From: Campylobacterota bacterium
GTDB lineage: Bacteria > Campylobacterota > Campylobacteria > Campylobacterales > SZUA-545
NCBI GenBank assembly: GCA_030836705.1
Contig: JAUPLZ010000258.1
Location: forward strand, 1-8,104
Reading direction: 5' to 3'
DNA length: 8,104 nucleotides
The position numbers and the translations under genes were made by a program. Below, piece after piece: positions 1 through 5,984 of the stretch (its first letter is position 1; each line of letters begins with the position of its first letter). The notes beneath the pieces were generated by a model that worked only from the letters and a program-made list of their open reading frames with translations, had not been told where the DNA came from and made no database searches.

Positions 1-1
1 C

Positions 2-70
2 GCAACCATATACGAGAATAATTTTGCCGGTGAAGTGTGGGCGCATACATATATAGAATGGTGGCAATAA
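2..70 (+). CDS. C-terminal fragment of an unidentified protein (5' end outside window)
   Basis: One frame is open from the window edge to a TAA at 68-70 and encodes 22 residues ending in HTYIEWWQ. The tail is rich in aromatic residues. I do not recognise the family, and 22 residues are too few to assign one. The next gene starts 21 nt after this stop behind a strong Shine-Dalgarno, so the two are probably co-transcribed. That this is the end of a real gene is inferred from its position and spacing; the other forward frame I checked hits a stop at 19-21. Confidence 0.5.
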   Translation, partial: ATIYENNFAGEVWAHTYIEWWQ

Positions 71-76
71 GCGGAC

Positions 77-83
77 AAGGAGG
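77..83 (+). promoter_or_regulatory. Strong Shine-Dalgarno AAGGAGG of the orphan lipoprotein
   Basis: A full-consensus AAGGAGG lies 8 nt before the ATG at 92. It decides the start: another ATG at 85-87 is out of frame and too close to the site. It is the strongest ribosome binding site in the window. Confidence 0.8.
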
Positions 84-91
84 AATGAAAT

Positions 92-1720
92 ATGAAATAC
101 TTTATATTTACTATTTTTATTTTTTTGATTGGATGCGATAATTCTCAGAATACACAATCTGGCAAAAAGGAGCAGCAAACCACAAATGAAGAAGTAGTAT
201 CAGCTAAAAAACGCTCTTTCCCGATTGAAATAGCATATCTGGAAAACATATACCAACCAAAAAGTTGTGAGTTTGGATACTATGAAAATAATAGTTCCAT
301 ATGCCAAAACAGTGAAGGTAATATTGATAATCCCTACTTGTTAAATGTCAAAGACCATATAAACATAGACTTGGGAATACCGAACTCATCTTTGCATGAT
401 CAAATACATTGCTCTCAAATTGAATCCATAATTCAAGGTGCACAATACAATAAAGATATTTGGTGTCAGGAAGCATATGAAGTCGCCTTAAACCCTAATG
501 GATTCATAGGTAACACACTGAGTCAGGATAATTATTTCAGGAACCAAATATCAAAAGAGTCTTTTAATGTCAGATTTTACCAAGATAGCAATACGACACA
601 TATGGTTCTGATTAAACCTTCGCAAGACAATCCAAGCCAACACTATATTGCACATCAGAAATACGATTATGATTCTATCCCAGCTTGGGAAAATGAATCG
701 TTGGTTTGGACGGCAGTTGCGTATTGCCCAGAACTGTATGATTCCCCTTTTATTGTCATTGTAGATGATGATATATGTTTTAAAAAGGAGAACGGTGTTT
801 ATTGTAAGCATAAAAATGCCAATGAGCCATTTGTACTTACCCGTCAATACAGTTCTAATATAAAGCATAAAGACTGGATATTGGATGATGGAATATATAG
901 ATATATAATTTCTTTTCCGATTCACGACCAAGGCATCATGAGGGTCGCCTTTGAAACAGATGAAGGCTCTCTTTATTCTTCGAGTATCGAAACGCCTTAT
1001 ACTTTTACTTTGGAAGATGCAAAAGATGAAAGAAATGAATCCATATGCCAACCCTTGCAGTTTCATACTAAATTCGGCAAGACTTTTAGCGGGATATTCC
1101 CGCTTATTATCGATAATTCTTGGGATAAAAAAAGTTTTATTGTCTCCATGCAGGCTGGTGATGAAGCCTATTCGGAAGATTTAATCGGACTATTTGGATA
1201 TACAAAAATACTCTATTCTTTTAACAAACTTGCATGCATAAACGGTTCATGGGAATTGACGCCGATACTTTTAGACGGCAGTCAATATGTGAGCTACCCA
1301 GCAGATTTAGAAGAATCTATCCGGCAGAGTGCAGAAAATGCATATAAAAAGGTGAACGCAAAGTCATACGAGAACAATATTAACTGGAATGCTGTTTTTT
1401 ATGCGCTAACAGATCATAACGGCACTGTAGAAGGAGTACAAAATAAAAGTATTTCTTCTGATATTGAAAAAAAGATTGCAACTGCAAGAGCTTATTTTTA
1501 TGAAGAACTTATGCATTATTTAACCGATAGGAATATACTCCATATCATAAGTCGTGTAAATAGATGTGATAATATGGTGGCAGAATACAGTGATGGAAAT
1601 ACGGGATATCTTATAAACGGTACGATGAAATCGTATGTTTATCATTATATATTGGATTTAAAAAAAGATAATTACTTAGAACCTATTCAGACAGAGTATT
1701 TAGGGGAGTTTGAATGGTGA
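92..1720 (+). CDS. Orphan cysteine-rich lipoprotein, 542 aa, function unknown
   Basis: The start ATG is fixed by AAGGAGG at 77-83, 8 nt upstream, and by a lipoprotein signal peptide beginning at residue 1: Lys2, a hydrophobic stretch 3-13, and lipobox LIGC with Cys15 as the lipidated residue. Residues 16-36 are a polar Gln/Asn/Lys/Glu-rich linker, typical of a tether to a folded periplasmic or surface domain. The mature part has ten further cysteines (59, 71, 107, 125, 212, 229, 238, 319, 382, 492), an even number compatible with disulfides. Asp16 sits at the +2 position, which in Escherichia coli favours inner-membrane retention; that rule is not established for Campylobacterota. There is no later membrane segment and no catalytic motif I recognise. 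The DNA is less AT-rich than the 766-codon gene in this window (roughly 30-43% GC against about 23% in sample lines), which hints at acquired DNA. It could be an immunity or accessory lipoprotein for the upstream gene, but nothing in the sequence proves that. Confidence 0.85.
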   Translation: MKYFIFTIFIFLIGCDNSQNTQSGKKEQQTTNEEVVSAKKRSFPIEIAYLENIYQPKSCEFGYYENNSSICQNSEGNIDNPYLLNVKDHINIDLGIPNSSLHDQIHCSQIESIIQGAQYNKDIWCQEAYEVALNPNGFIGNTLSQDNYFRNQISKESFNVRFYQDSNTTHMVLIKPSQDNPSQHYIAHQKYDYDSIPAWENESLVWTAVAYCPELYDSPFIVIVDDDICFKKENGVYCKHKNANEPFVLTRQYSSNIKHKDWILDDGIYRYIISFPIHDQGIMRVAFETDEGSLYSSSIETPYTFTLEDAKDERNESICQPLQFHTKFGKTFSGIFPLIIDNSWDKKSFIVSMQAGDEAYSEDLIGLFGYTKILYSFNKLACINGSWELTPILLDGSQYVSYPADLEESIRQSAENAYKKVNAKSYENNINWNAVFYALTDHNGTVEGVQNKSISSDIEKKIATARAYFYEELMHYLTDRNILHIISRVNRCDNMVAEYSDGNTGYLINGTMKSYVYHYILDLKKDNYLEPIQTEYLGEFEW

Positions 1721-1741
1721 CCCGCCTTCCCTTTGGGCTTT

Positions 1742-1827
1742 ATGAGGATTCCTATATACTTCTTAAATCTTTTTAGATTAGGCTAGCTAGTTTCGCAAAG
1801 ATTTGCCTTGTCTATAAAAATCCTCAT
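1742..1827. repeat. 86-bp imperfect palindrome filling the gap before queD
   Basis: The whole stretch folds about one centre at 1784/1785. Pairing from outside in: ATGAGGATT (1742-1750) with AATCCTCAT (1819-1827), 9 of 9; TATA (1753-1756) with TATA (1813-1816); AAATCTTT (1765-1772) with AAAGATTT (1797-1804), 8 of 8; and GCTAGC at the exact centre (1782-1787). GCTT (1737-1740) and AAGC (1830-1833) extend the stem across a small asymmetric bulge. The layers share one centre, so this is one long hairpin or cruciform rather than separate accidental repeats. It has no flanking T-run, so it is not a standard intrinsic terminator, and it lacks the conserved elements of a tRNA or a preQ1 riboswitch. 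It could be a small non-autonomous mobile element, a structured RNA, a processing or termination element, or a recombination site; the sequence does not decide. Confidence 0.7.
1809..1818 (+). promoter_or_regulatory. Possible queD promoter (-10 TATAAA)
   Basis: TATAAA at 1813-1818 is preceded by TTGTC, giving a -10-like element with a nearby TG. No -35 is recognisable. It would give a leader of about 38 nt before queD. It overlaps the right arm of the palindrome, so hairpin or cruciform formation could affect it. This is weak evidence in AT-rich DNA. Confidence 0.25.
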
Positions 1828-1862
1828 TTAAGCTATGGGGTATATATCTTCAGAGGTTTTAA

Positions 1863-2402
1863 ATGATAATAAGAAAACTTTTCAAATTTGAAAATGCCCA
1901 TATAGTAAGAAATTGTCATACGGATAGATGTAAATTTTCTATTCATGGGCATTCTTATAAAGTAGAAGTTCTTTTGGAGTCAAATTTTTTGGATAATGCG
2001 CAGATGGTTGTGGATTTTGGGCTTGTAAAAGAGTATATAAAAGATATTATTGATAGCTTTGACCACTCCATAGCGATTTGGAATAAAGACTCAAAAGAAT
2101 ACATTGAAGATATTAAAAAACACTCTTTAAGATGGGTAGAACTGCCGGTTTCTCCGTCTGCCGAACAATTTAGCAGAGTTATATTTAAGATGGTTGATAC
2201 TATTTTAAAAAACAAAGAGTTTAGAAACGGCGAAAAAAATGTGAGCGTAAAAAGCATAATCGTTCACGAGACTGATACCGGATATGCTCAATGTTTTAAA
2301 GAGGATGTAGAAAACCCGCAAATGGGATTAATAAATCTAAATGAAATAGTATTTTCCCCTCAAATAAAATCCGAGTGGAAAAATAATATAAAATTAGACT
2401 AA
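1863..2402 (+). CDS. queD: 6-carboxy-5,6,7,8-tetrahydropterin synthase family protein (QueD-like)
   Basis: Members of the QueD/PTPS family convert 7,8-dihydroneopterin triphosphate to 6-carboxytetrahydropterin, an early cytoplasmic step toward preQ0 and queuosine in tRNA. The family features are present: zinc ligands His13 (in FENAH) and His28/His30 (in IHGHSY), VVDFG at 49-53, the Asp67-His68 pair (FDHS), PSAEQF at 98-103, and Glu136 (in HETDTGY). The likely catalytic Cys23 lies four residues before His28, whereas E. coli QueD has three intervening residues and mammalian PTPS has five. At 179 aa it is longer than the roughly 120-aa E. coli enzyme; the extra length lies mainly around 73-95 and at the C terminus. 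AGAGG at 1852-1856, 6 nt before the ATG, supports the start. No other queuosine gene is in the window. Its stop overlaps the stop of the small lipoprotein gene on the other strand by 4 nt. Confidence 0.88.
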   Translation: MIIRKLFKFENAHIVRNCHTDRCKFSIHGHSYKVEVLLESNFLDNAQMVVDFGLVKEYIKDIIDSFDHSIAIWNKDSKEYIEDIKKHSLRWVELPVSPSAEQFSRVIFKMVDTILKNKEFRNGEKNVSVKSIIVHETDTGYAQCFKEDVENPQMGLINLNEIVFSPQIKSEWKNNIKLD

Positions 2403-2500
2403 TCGCCTCTATGAAGCGGGTGTTTATAAGGTGTTTTTTCACATCCGGTAAAAGTACCAAAAATTCCGATAAGTAGTAAAAATGCAACTATTTTTTTCAT
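2399..2500 (-). CDS. Micro-lipoprotein, 33 aa, last gene of the mqnD-fliQ operon
   Basis: This short gene falls below usual length cut-offs. Read on the minus strand it starts at ATG 2500-2498 and stops at TAG 2401-2399. The product has a complete lipoprotein signal: Lys2-Lys3, a hydrophobic core 4-18 (IVAFLLLIGIFGTFT) and lipobox FTGC with Cys20. Signal peptidase II would leave a 14-residue lipidated peptide, CEKTPYKHPLHRGD, with two His and several basic residues. A good Shine-Dalgarno, AAAAGGAG (2512-2505), lies 4 nt upstream, and the preceding gene ends 14 nt upstream, so it is co-transcribed with it. Its last codons overlap the queD stop tail to tail. I recognise no family. Such small lipoproteins can be accessory subunits of envelope complexes, and the natural candidate partner is the membrane-anchored protein encoded just before it; that is inference. 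Confidence 0.75.
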   Translation of the reverse strand: MKKIVAFLLLIGIFGTFTGCEKTPYKHPLHRGD

Positions 2501-2514
2501 AATACTCCTTTTGT

Positions 2515-4815
2515 TTATTCAGCACCTTTGTTTGTGTACTCAAAAACTCTTTCAAAGAGCTTGTAAGGTCCTTCTTTTCTCTCTTGCTTATATGCATATA
2601 TCTCTTCGCTAAAGATATCAATAGCAACCTTTGCAAGTATAACAAAAACGATTATTGAAATAAATATAATAATGTAATGCCATACGATTTGGGGGATTTG
2701 TATCGACCTCTCTTTTTTTAGCTCTTCTTCCGTTTTGTATCCAATGATTTTTTCCGTAAAATCATATTTTCTATAGCCAAATTTATCTATTTTTCCTAAA
2801 ACTTTATATAAGTACTCTTCAAATCCTACTTTTTTTGCCGCTTCTTTTAAATCTTCATCAACACTAAAATATAGTGAGTAATGATCTATCTTTGATTTCC
2901 AGATGATTATTTCAAAGTCTGTATCTTTGACTTTAAAAATCCCTTTTAAATATGATATTTTTACTATTGATGAAATTTTATCTTTAAAAAGTCCAATATT
3001 TAAAAAATCTTTAAATGTAATTAAAACTTGTTCCGTATCACCATCAAGTGCAAATTTATAGGCTTGCTCTTCTGCATATTGATACTTTTTATAAAGCTCT
3101 TTAAACTGTTTCATGTGCGTGATTTCATAATCTTCTTGTGCTATTTTATAAGCCGAATTTATATCATCTTTGTTTATGTAATTTAAAAAAGTGATTTTAC
3201 TTTTTACGCTTTCTATAATCTCTTTGGCTCTTGTTTTGTATGGTTTATATGTACTTAATTTTTTAGCTAAAATAACCATATCTCTGTAGTTATTTTCTTT
3301 TTGTGCCTCTTTTATTTCATTTTCTAGCTTATCTATCTCTTTTTTTAGTTCTAAAAATTCCGGCGTTTGTTTTAAGATAGAATTTTTTGCTATGTGTGAG
3401 AAATATAGATCAAAGTTATTACTTTTATAAAGCTCTTCCGCCTCCATAAAAACTCTAGGAAGGTTAATAAGAGAACTTATCAGGTTTTTTTTACTTTCAA
3501 CCTCATTAAAATCTTTTAAAAGCTGGGTAGCCTGCGCCTTAAAACCATCTCGCATCACTTTAAATGCTTTTTTGTATTTTATCTCCCACTCGCTATCGAC
3601 CGTTTTGTACATAGTGCTTTTTTTTAGGTGAGGAAATTTTTCTGCTACAAAATATAAATTTGCATAATCTTTATCTTCGTAGGCTGTTTTAAATATATCA
3701 ACAATATCGCTTTTATCGATGTATAGGTTAAAAACCTTTTTTTTATATACATCGTGGATAAACGGAACTACCAAATCTTTTGCTTCCGGTATATGACCGC
3801 TTAATATAAAATCCAAAGCCTCTGGAAATATCTCCTCATTCCAAGCTAAATCCAACTCTTTTTCTATATCAGAAAATATTGATAAGAAACGATTGCTTGA
3901 TAGAATATTATTTGCTTCGTTATAGCTTCTTTTTTTTATTTTTTCTTTTACTTCCTCGTGCTCTTTTAAAAGAGGAATAATTACTATATTTCCATCTTCA
4001 AAAAGAAAAAAAAGAGTTTCATCTATCCATTTTATATTCAAAATAGGAGATGAGCCTATTTTTTGGGAGAAGAGTATCTTGTTTCGTTGAATAAAAATTA
4101 TATCGACTTCACCGTTTTTTGTACCGATTATTGCATACTCTTTGCTTGCATTAAGAAACAAAGAAGTTGGGTTTTTTATATTGTTATCTATTGAGGATTC
4201 GGTTAAGCCATTTTTTGTATCGAGTATCTGCGTATTTCCATCTATGCTTATAGCAAAAATTCTTTTTTCATCAAGAAAAAGCGCTTTTATAATATTTGTT
4301 TTTGTTACTATTGTCGAGATTGTGATGTTTAAATCTACATCATGAATTATAGTCTTGTTTTTATCGCCGTTTATTATGAGTCTGTTATCGTTTTGGTTAA
4401 AAATAAGGTTTGTAATATTTCCGCAATCAAAGTATAAAGATTGGTATATTTCACCGTCTATTAAAAATATATTAACCTTGCCGCTGTTATATCCGACGGC
4501 TATCATTTTTCCATCAAATGACTCTGCTATAGCATTTATATTATTGCCAAACCATGAGAACTCTTTTGAGCTTTTATCTTTTAGGGAAAAAATATTGGGT
4601 TTATCGTCTTTTATGTAAAGAACTGAGCCGTTTTTTAGAAGTAGTTTTTTTTCTTTTAGTGATTTGGCTTCAAGAAGCGAAAAACTTTTACCTTTTTTAA
4701 TTGTATTGTCAAGTTCGTGAATTTTTAATTCATCGTCAAGAAGAAGGTATTTTTTGCCGAATTTAGCTATATCGCAAAGCAAAAAATCATATTTTAATTC
4801 GATATAGCTACTCAT
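2515..4815 (-). CDS. Beta-propeller / helical-repeat protein with C-terminal membrane anchor, function unknown
   Basis: A 766-residue protein with three visible parts. Residues 1-285 are beta-rich repeats of WD40/propeller type: stretches of the form xxIAVGYNSGKVNIFLI (104-119), LIINGDKNKTIIHDV (146-160), IFAISIDGNTQIL (186-198), YAIIGTKNGEVDII (227-240) and LFFLFEDGNIVII (268-280), enough for a single propeller. Residues 290-700 are almost wholly charged amphipathic helices, including a coiled-coil-like segment about 487-520, suggesting an alpha-solenoid. Residues about 710-732 form one strong transmembrane helix, leaving a 34-residue tail. There is no signal peptide, so the propeller and helices probably lie in the cytoplasm. 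It starts 2 nt after the fliQ stop with no strong Shine-Dalgarno, implying translational coupling. The gene is very AT-rich. It may be a flagellar or membrane-complex scaffold; no catalytic motif is visible. Confidence 0.8.
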   Translation of the reverse strand: MSSYIELKYDFLLCDIAKFGKKYLLLDDELKIHELDNTIKKGKSFSLLEAKSLKEKKLLLKNGSVLYIKDDKPNIFSLKDKSSKEFSWFGNNINAIAESFDGKMIAVGYNSGKVNIFLIDGEIYQSLYFDCGNITNLIFNQNDNRLIINGDKNKTIIHDVDLNITISTIVTKTNIIKALFLDEKRIFAISIDGNTQILDTKNGLTESSIDNNIKNPTSLFLNASKEYAIIGTKNGEVDIIFIQRNKILFSQKIGSSPILNIKWIDETLFFLFEDGNIVIIPLLKEHEEVKEKIKKRSYNEANNILSSNRFLSIFSDIEKELDLAWNEEIFPEALDFILSGHIPEAKDLVVPFIHDVYKKKVFNLYIDKSDIVDIFKTAYEDKDYANLYFVAEKFPHLKKSTMYKTVDSEWEIKYKKAFKVMRDGFKAQATQLLKDFNEVESKKNLISSLINLPRVFMEAEELYKSNNFDLYFSHIAKNSILKQTPEFLELKKEIDKLENEIKEAQKENNYRDMVILAKKLSTYKPYKTRAKEIIESVKSKITFLNYINKDDINSAYKIAQEDYEITHMKQFKELYKKYQYAEEQAYKFALDGDTEQVLITFKDFLNIGLFKDKISSIVKISYLKGIFKVKDTDFEIIIWKSKIDHYSLYFSVDEDLKEAAKKVGFEEYLYKVLGKIDKFGYRKYDFTEKIIGYKTEEELKKERSIQIPQIVWHYIIIFISIIVFVILAKVAIDIFSEEIYAYKQERKEGPYKLFERVFEYTNKGAE

Positions 4816-4817
4816 GC

Positions 4818-5084
4818 CTAACTCGCAAAGTGTGGAATTTTTTCAAATAATCTTACGGTAAAGTCAACCATCATATTAGTCATCCACGGCATAAATATTA
4901 CGATAATAATAGCGACAACGATGATTTTTGGCACAAAACTGAGCGTCATCTCATTTATCTGCGTAGTAGCTTGAAAGATGCTTATCACAAGACCGACAAT
5001 CAAACCGCCCATAAGCATAGGAAAGGAGATATAAAAAGCTGTTTTAAAAGTATCTATTGCAATAGCAAGAAGCTCGGCTTCCAT
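4818..5084 (-). CDS. fliQ: Flagellar export gate protein FliQ
   Basis: FliQ is a small inner-membrane subunit of the flagellar type III export gate, assembling with FliP and FliR into the channel that secretes rod, hook and filament proteins. The 88-residue length is normal for the family. Two transmembrane hairpin segments (about 14-37 and 50-72) flank the family's most conserved stretch, from GLIVGLVISIFQATTQ (27-42) through INEMTLSFVPKI (43-54). A virulence-type homologue (SctS/EscS) is unlikely because no other type III genes are nearby. Its ATG overlaps the mqnD stop by one base (TAATG), and AAGGA 7 nt upstream, inside mqnD, is a good Shine-Dalgarno. The next gene follows after 2 nt. No other flagellar gene is in the window, in keeping with the scattered flagellar genes of Campylobacterota. 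Confidence 0.95.
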   Translation of the reverse strand: MEAELLAIAIDTFKTAFYISFPMLMGGLIVGLVISIFQATTQINEMTLSFVPKIIVVAIIIVIFMPWMTNMMVDFTVRLFEKIPHFAS

Positions 5085-5947
5085 TATGAATTCCTTAGAT
5101 TTTTGTACTCTGTCGGTATTAAATAATCCGCTGTTTTTATCAAATCAGGATAGAATTTTGCCCTAAATCCTATCTCAAAGAGTTTATCCAGCCCCCTAAT
5201 AGCCATTTCATCAAACTTCAAAGAGCGTTCATTTGCATAGAGATTTAGATATTTTTTCAAATCTTCTTCATTTACCCTTATCAAATCCCTCTCTATTAGC
5301 ATTTTTGATAAAAGCTCTTTATGATTTATTCCAATCTTTATAGCATCGGTCAAAATCTCTTGACATTCAATAGCTCTATTTAGGGGAATTGAGCGCCTAA
5401 GAGCCATTCCGCCGAGCGGAAGAGGAAGATTTTCACCCGCTAAATCAAGCCAAATATCAAAAATTTCAGCTTCCGTTTCAAGTTCATTGCTATAAGTTAG
5501 TATCGATTCATGTATTAATACTCCGGCGTCTACCGTTCCATCAAGTACGGCTTTTTCTATCTCCAGAAAATTCATATAGCTAATTTTTGCGTCCGGATAT
5601 TTTATGCGAAAAAGCATCGCATTTGTCGTATATTCACCGCTAAGGGCTACTTTGAAATTCTTTTTTAATGATTTGTTTTTTTTCTTTATGAGTTTTGGAC
5701 CGTACCCTTCGCCAAAACTAGCGGCAGTATTCAAAAGAGCATATTCGTCTCTTATATGCGGATAGAGTGCAAAACTAATAGCGCAGATATCATATTCGCT
5801 TTTTAGAGCTTTTTTGTTTAGCGTTTCAATATCAAGAGCTTCATTTTCAAATGTAATGTCGTTTTTTTTGACCCAGCCGAATTTGACTGCATAATACATA
5901 AAAATATCATCAGCATCAGGCGAATGTGCAACGGTATAGTGAGGCAA
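5084..5947 (-). CDS. mqnD: 1,4-dihydroxy-6-naphthoate synthase (futalosine-pathway menaquinone synthesis)
   Basis: MqnD cleaves cyclic dehypoxanthine futalosine to 1,4-dihydroxy-6-naphthoate in the alternative menaquinone route used by Campylobacterota. The 287-residue protein has the periplasmic-binding-protein-like fold signature of the MqnA/MqnD family: AHSPDADDIF at 7-16 (compare SPCPNDTF), SFALYPH (58-64), SFGEGYGP (77-84), SGEYTT (103-108) and DAGVLIHE (140-147). His146 in the last motif corresponds to the catalytic His of Thermus MqnD and favours MqnD over MqnA. The start is TTG (5947-5945), not ATG. It is chosen because AAAGG (5960-5956) lies 8 nt upstream, no in-frame ATG occurs just before it, and the next Met (17) falls after the conserved motif. 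It heads the operon running into fliQ. The start codon lies inside one arm of a perfect 12-bp inverted repeat. Confidence 0.9.
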   Translation of the reverse strand: MPHYTVAHSPDADDIFMYYAVKFGWVKKNDITFENEALDIETLNKKALKSEYDICAISFALYPHIRDEYALLNTAASFGEGYGPKLIKKKNKSLKKNFKVALSGEYTTNAMLFRIKYPDAKISYMNFLEIEKAVLDGTVDAGVLIHESILTYSNELETEAEIFDIWLDLAGENLPLPLGGMALRRSIPLNRAIECQEILTDAIKIGINHKELLSKMLIERDLIRVNEEDLKKYLNLYANERSLKFDEMAIRGLDKLFEIGFRAKFYPDLIKTADYLIPTEYKNLRNS

Positions 5948-5955
5948 AGAGAAGA

Positions 5956-5960
5956 CCTTT
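5956..5960 (-). promoter_or_regulatory. Shine-Dalgarno AAAGG supporting the TTG start of mqnD
   Basis: On the minus strand AAAGG lies 8 nt before TTG 5947-5945. This spacing, together with the conserved N-terminal motif beginning at residue 7, is what fixes the unusual start. The site sits in the loop beside the 12-bp arm that covers the start codon. Confidence 0.6.
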
Positions 5961-5976
5961 AATAAAAAATGATTCT

Positions 5977-5984
5977 ATTATACA
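5977..5984 (-). promoter_or_regulatory. Promoter of the mqnD-fliQ operon (-10 TATAAT)
   Basis: On the minus strand a perfect TATAAT (5982-5977) is directly preceded by TG (5984-5983). Transcription would start near 5970, giving a leader of about 23 nt that holds the AAAGG ribosome site. No -35 hexamer is evident at 17 nt (AAGAAA), which is usual for housekeeping promoters in Campylobacterota. The promoter lies between the arms of the 12-bp inverted repeat. Confidence 0.6.

Noticed and set aside
551..1066. 171-codon open frame on the minus strand inside the orphan lipoprotein gene
   Set aside because: It lies wholly antisense to a gene with a strong ribosome site and signal peptide, and its product shows no recognisable family.
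1724..1741. Intrinsic terminator after the lipoprotein gene (GCC/GGC or CCC/GGG hairpin)
   Set aside because: The stem is only 3 bp and just three T follow before the palindrome, so it is too weak to call.
1742..1827. tRNA-like reading of the palindrome, with a 7-bp acceptor-like stem TGAGGAT/ATCCTCA
   Set aside because: There is no GTTCRAnnC T-loop at the right place, no anticodon arm geometry, and the segment before the 3' strand of the stem is far too long. The single shared centre shows one long hairpin instead of a cloverleaf.
1834..1862. preQ1 riboswitch upstream of queD, suggested by AGAGGTTTT before the start
   Set aside because: The C-rich loop and the A-rich 3' pairing segment of preQ1-I are missing, and the AGAGG is at normal ribosome-site spacing to the ATG.
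1721..1862. Integron attC site after the orphan lipoprotein gene
   Set aside because: A long palindrome after a hypothetical gene fits, but I find no GTTRRRY/RYYYAAC core pair at its ends.
2414..2445. Terminator hairpin between queD and the convergent operon (GTG/CAC around a T6 loop)
   Set aside because: The stem is about 3-4 bp and lies within the coding sequence of the small lipoprotein; not convincing.
3618..4013. Four 8-base A/T homopolymers inside the propeller gene (3618-3625, 3737-3744, 3930-3937, 4006-4013) as phase-variation tracts
   Set aside because: They are short, frequent for such AT-rich DNA and encode ordinary Lys or Phe codons; Campylobacterota phase variation typically uses longer, mostly G/C tracts.
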